This document shows, in pieces, positions 22,546 through 24,300 of a stretch of 24,300 nucleotides of DNA. Each line of letters begins with the position of its first letter. Within the stretch, counting starts at the first letter, position 1. The DNA is from DASUDX01 sp036275365 (lineage in GTDB: Bacteria; Pseudomonadota; Gammaproteobacteria; Nevskiales; Nevskiaceae), in assembly GCA_036275365.1 (NCBI GenBank), contig DASUDX010000101.1, positions 1 through 24,300 of the forward strand, given 5' to 3'. Under the pieces are notes generated by a model that worked only from the letters and a program-made list of their open reading frames with translations, searched no databases and had not been told where the DNA came from. The position numbers were made by a program, and so were the translations under genes.

Positions 22546-23619
22546 GTGACCGAAGCCGATCTCAACGCGGCCCTCGAAGCCTTTGTCGATCCGCTGATCG
22601 GCCGCGGCCTGCTCAGCGCCGCTGCGGTGGAGGAGGTGGCACTGAGCGCCGGCCTGCTGCGCCTGCGGGTGCGCCTGGGCTTTCCGCTGGGTGACCACGC
22701 GGCCAGCTTCGAGCAGGCCCTGGCTGCCCATGTGCAGACCCGCCTGGGGGTGCGTCTGCAGCTGGATCTCGCCGCCCGCATCGAGTCGCAGGCGGTACAG
22801 CGCCAGCTGCGGCCGCTGGCGGGCATCCGCAACATCCTCGCGGTGGCCAGCGGCAAGGGCGGGGTGGGCAAGTCCACGGTGGCGGCCAACCTGGCGCTGG
22901 CACTGCAGGCCCAGGGCGCCCGCGTCGGCCTGCTCGATGCCGACATCTACGGCCCCAGCCAGCCGCACATGATGGGGGTGGCCGGACAGCGGCCGGTGAC
23001 CGCGGCCAATGGCCGGCTGCAGCCGGTGCTCGCCCACGGCCTGCAGGTGATGAGCATCGGCTTCCTGGTGGATGCCGAGCAGCCGATGATCTGGCGCGGG
23101 CCGATGGCCACCCAGGCGCTCAACCAGCTGCTGACCGAGACCGACTGGGTGGATCTCGACTACCTGGTGGTCGATCTGCCGCCGGGCACCGGCGATATCC
23201 AGCTCAGCCTGTCCCAGCGCATCCCGCTGGCCGGGGCGGTGGTGGTGACCACCCCGCAGGACATCGCCCTGATCGATGCCCGCAAGGGCCTGGAGATGTT
23301 CCGCAAGGTCGGGGTGCCGCTGCTCGGCATCGTCGAGAACATGAGCCTGTACTGCTGCCCCGCCTGCGGACAGACCAGCGAGCTGTTCGGCCGCGGTGGT
23401 GGCGAGCGGCTGGCCACGGCAGCCGGCGTGCCCCTGCTCGGTCAGCTGCCGCTGGAACGGCGCATCCGCGAGCTGGCCGATGGCGGCCGCCCCTCGGTGG
23501 TCGGCGAGCCCGAGGGCGACGCCGCCCGCCGCTACCGGGCCATCGCCCTGCAGGCAGCGGCCCGTCTGGCCTACGCCGGTGGCGAGGCCTTCCCCGAGAT
23601 CACCGTCAGCGACGACTGA
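22546..23619 (+). CDS. apbC: Iron-sulfur cluster carrier protein ApbC/Mrp
   Basis: A 357-residue P-loop ATPase that carries [4Fe-4S] clusters to target proteins in the cytosol. Residues 1-75 are a MIP18/DUF59-type domain. The ATPase domain has the deviant Walker A SGKGGVGKST with K104 and K109, LLDADIYGPSQPHM, and DYLVVDLPPGTGDIQLSL. The cluster-binding CXXC is C271-P-A-C274 within MSLYCCPACGQ, preceded by an extra C270. It starts with GTG; no ATG or Shine-Dalgarno site is near. The apbC-dcd order is common in gammaproteobacteria, and dcd begins 14 bases after its stop. Confidence 0.97.
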   Translation: MTEADLNAALEAFVDPLIGRGLLSAAAVEEVALSAGLLRLRVRLGFPLGDHAASFEQALAAHVQTRLGVRLQLDLAARIESQAVQRQLRPLAGIRNILAVASGKGGVGKSTVAANLALALQAQGARVGLLDADIYGPSQPHMMGVAGQRPVTAANGRLQPVLAHGLQVMSIGFLVDAEQPMIWRGPMATQALNQLLTETDWVDLDYLVVDLPPGTGDIQLSLSQRIPLAGAVVVTTPQDIALIDARKGLEMFRKVGVPLLGIVENMSLYCCPACGQTSELFGRGGGERLATAAGVPLLGQLPLERRIRELADGGRPSVVGEPEGDAARRYRAIALQAAARLAYAGGEAFPEITVSDD

Positions 23620-23633
23620 GCGCCTCTCCTGCC

Positions 23634-24200
<567 letters not shown>

Positions 24201-24211
24201 TCGAACCTTGT

Positions 24212-24232
24212 CGGATGCGGTCCTCGCATCCG
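24212..24232 (+). terminator. Hairpin downstream of dcd
   Basis: CGGATGCG (24212-24219) and CGCATCCG (24225-24232) pair perfectly around a five-base loop, 11 bases after the dcd stop. There is no following T run, so it is a candidate terminator or 3'-end stabiliser of the apbC-dcd transcript. The remaining bases to 24300 show no recognisable gene. Confidence 0.5.
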
Positions 24233-24300
24233 CTCGGCCTGTCGCGCCGGAAACCCGATCAACCCGGTTCGCACTGCGCCCGTCGCCAGGCGCTCGGGCT

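Noticed and set aside
21245..22549. Open plus-strand frame of 434 codons opposite sbcB
   Set aside because: The sbcB strand has the full DEDDh exonuclease motif set; the opposite frame shows no domain or ribosome-binding site.

Overview
This is a gene-dense, very GC-rich window with a gammaproteobacterial gene set. The blocks wrbA-DUF2069-hda, DUF2066/purM-purN-DUF3108 and apbC-dcd are arranged much as in Pseudomonas and other gammaproteobacteria. The GC content together with the CHASE2 kinase, PP2C and FHA cluster points to the Chromatiales/Ectothiorhodospiraceae side, but that placement is inference. No tRNA, rRNA, CRISPR array, transposase, phage gene or integration site was seen, so this looks like ordinary chromosome.

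Layout. (1) 1-3977, minus: a eukaryote-type phosphorylation module read kinase (CHASE2-TPR-Ser/Thr kinase), then PP2C phosphatase, then FHA protein, the last running off the left edge. (2) 4028-5389, plus: radA, convergent with a small unknown gene at 5401-5745. (3) 5986-10219, plus: a tightly overlapping trio of outer-membrane porin, NMT1/TauA-like solute-binding protein and hybrid sensor kinase, with no ABC permease or ATPase. This is the best candidate for an under-described system, a porin-fed solute sensor. (4) 10223-12007, minus: a stand-alone GspE/PilB-type ATPase. (5) 12111-14387, plus: a four-gene chain with overlapping starts encoding a lipoprotein, an NTF2-like secreted protein, a YihG-type acyltransferase and an acidic unknown. 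(6) 14403-15065, minus: a LysM lipoprotein. (7) 15146-16121, plus: wrbA-type flavoprotein and a DUF2069 membrane protein, whose end overlaps the end of hda by 101 bases. (8) 16021-18496, minus: DUF2066 protein, PerM-type permease and hda, chained by ATGA overlaps. (9) 18595-21003, plus: purM-purN-DUF3108. (10) 20981-22486, minus: sbcB (exonuclease I). (11) 22546-24200, plus: apbC/mrp and dcd, followed by a hairpin.

Functionally the right half is housekeeping: purine synthesis (PurM, PurN), dUTP supply (Dcd), Fe-S carriage (ApbC), replication control (Hda) and DNA repair (RadA, SbcB). The left half is signalling and envelope.

Regulatory sequence is sparse but patterned. Two minus-strand genes (the GspE-type ATPase and the LysM lipoprotein) share a TGCTAGCCT element exactly six bases before the ATG, which predicts leaderless mRNAs. 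purM and apbC share a 19-base promoter-like block (17 of 19 identical) at exactly the same distance from their starts. Two convergent gene pairs have both stop codons inside the arms of an inverted repeat. All promoter, terminator and start calls are by eye from sequence.
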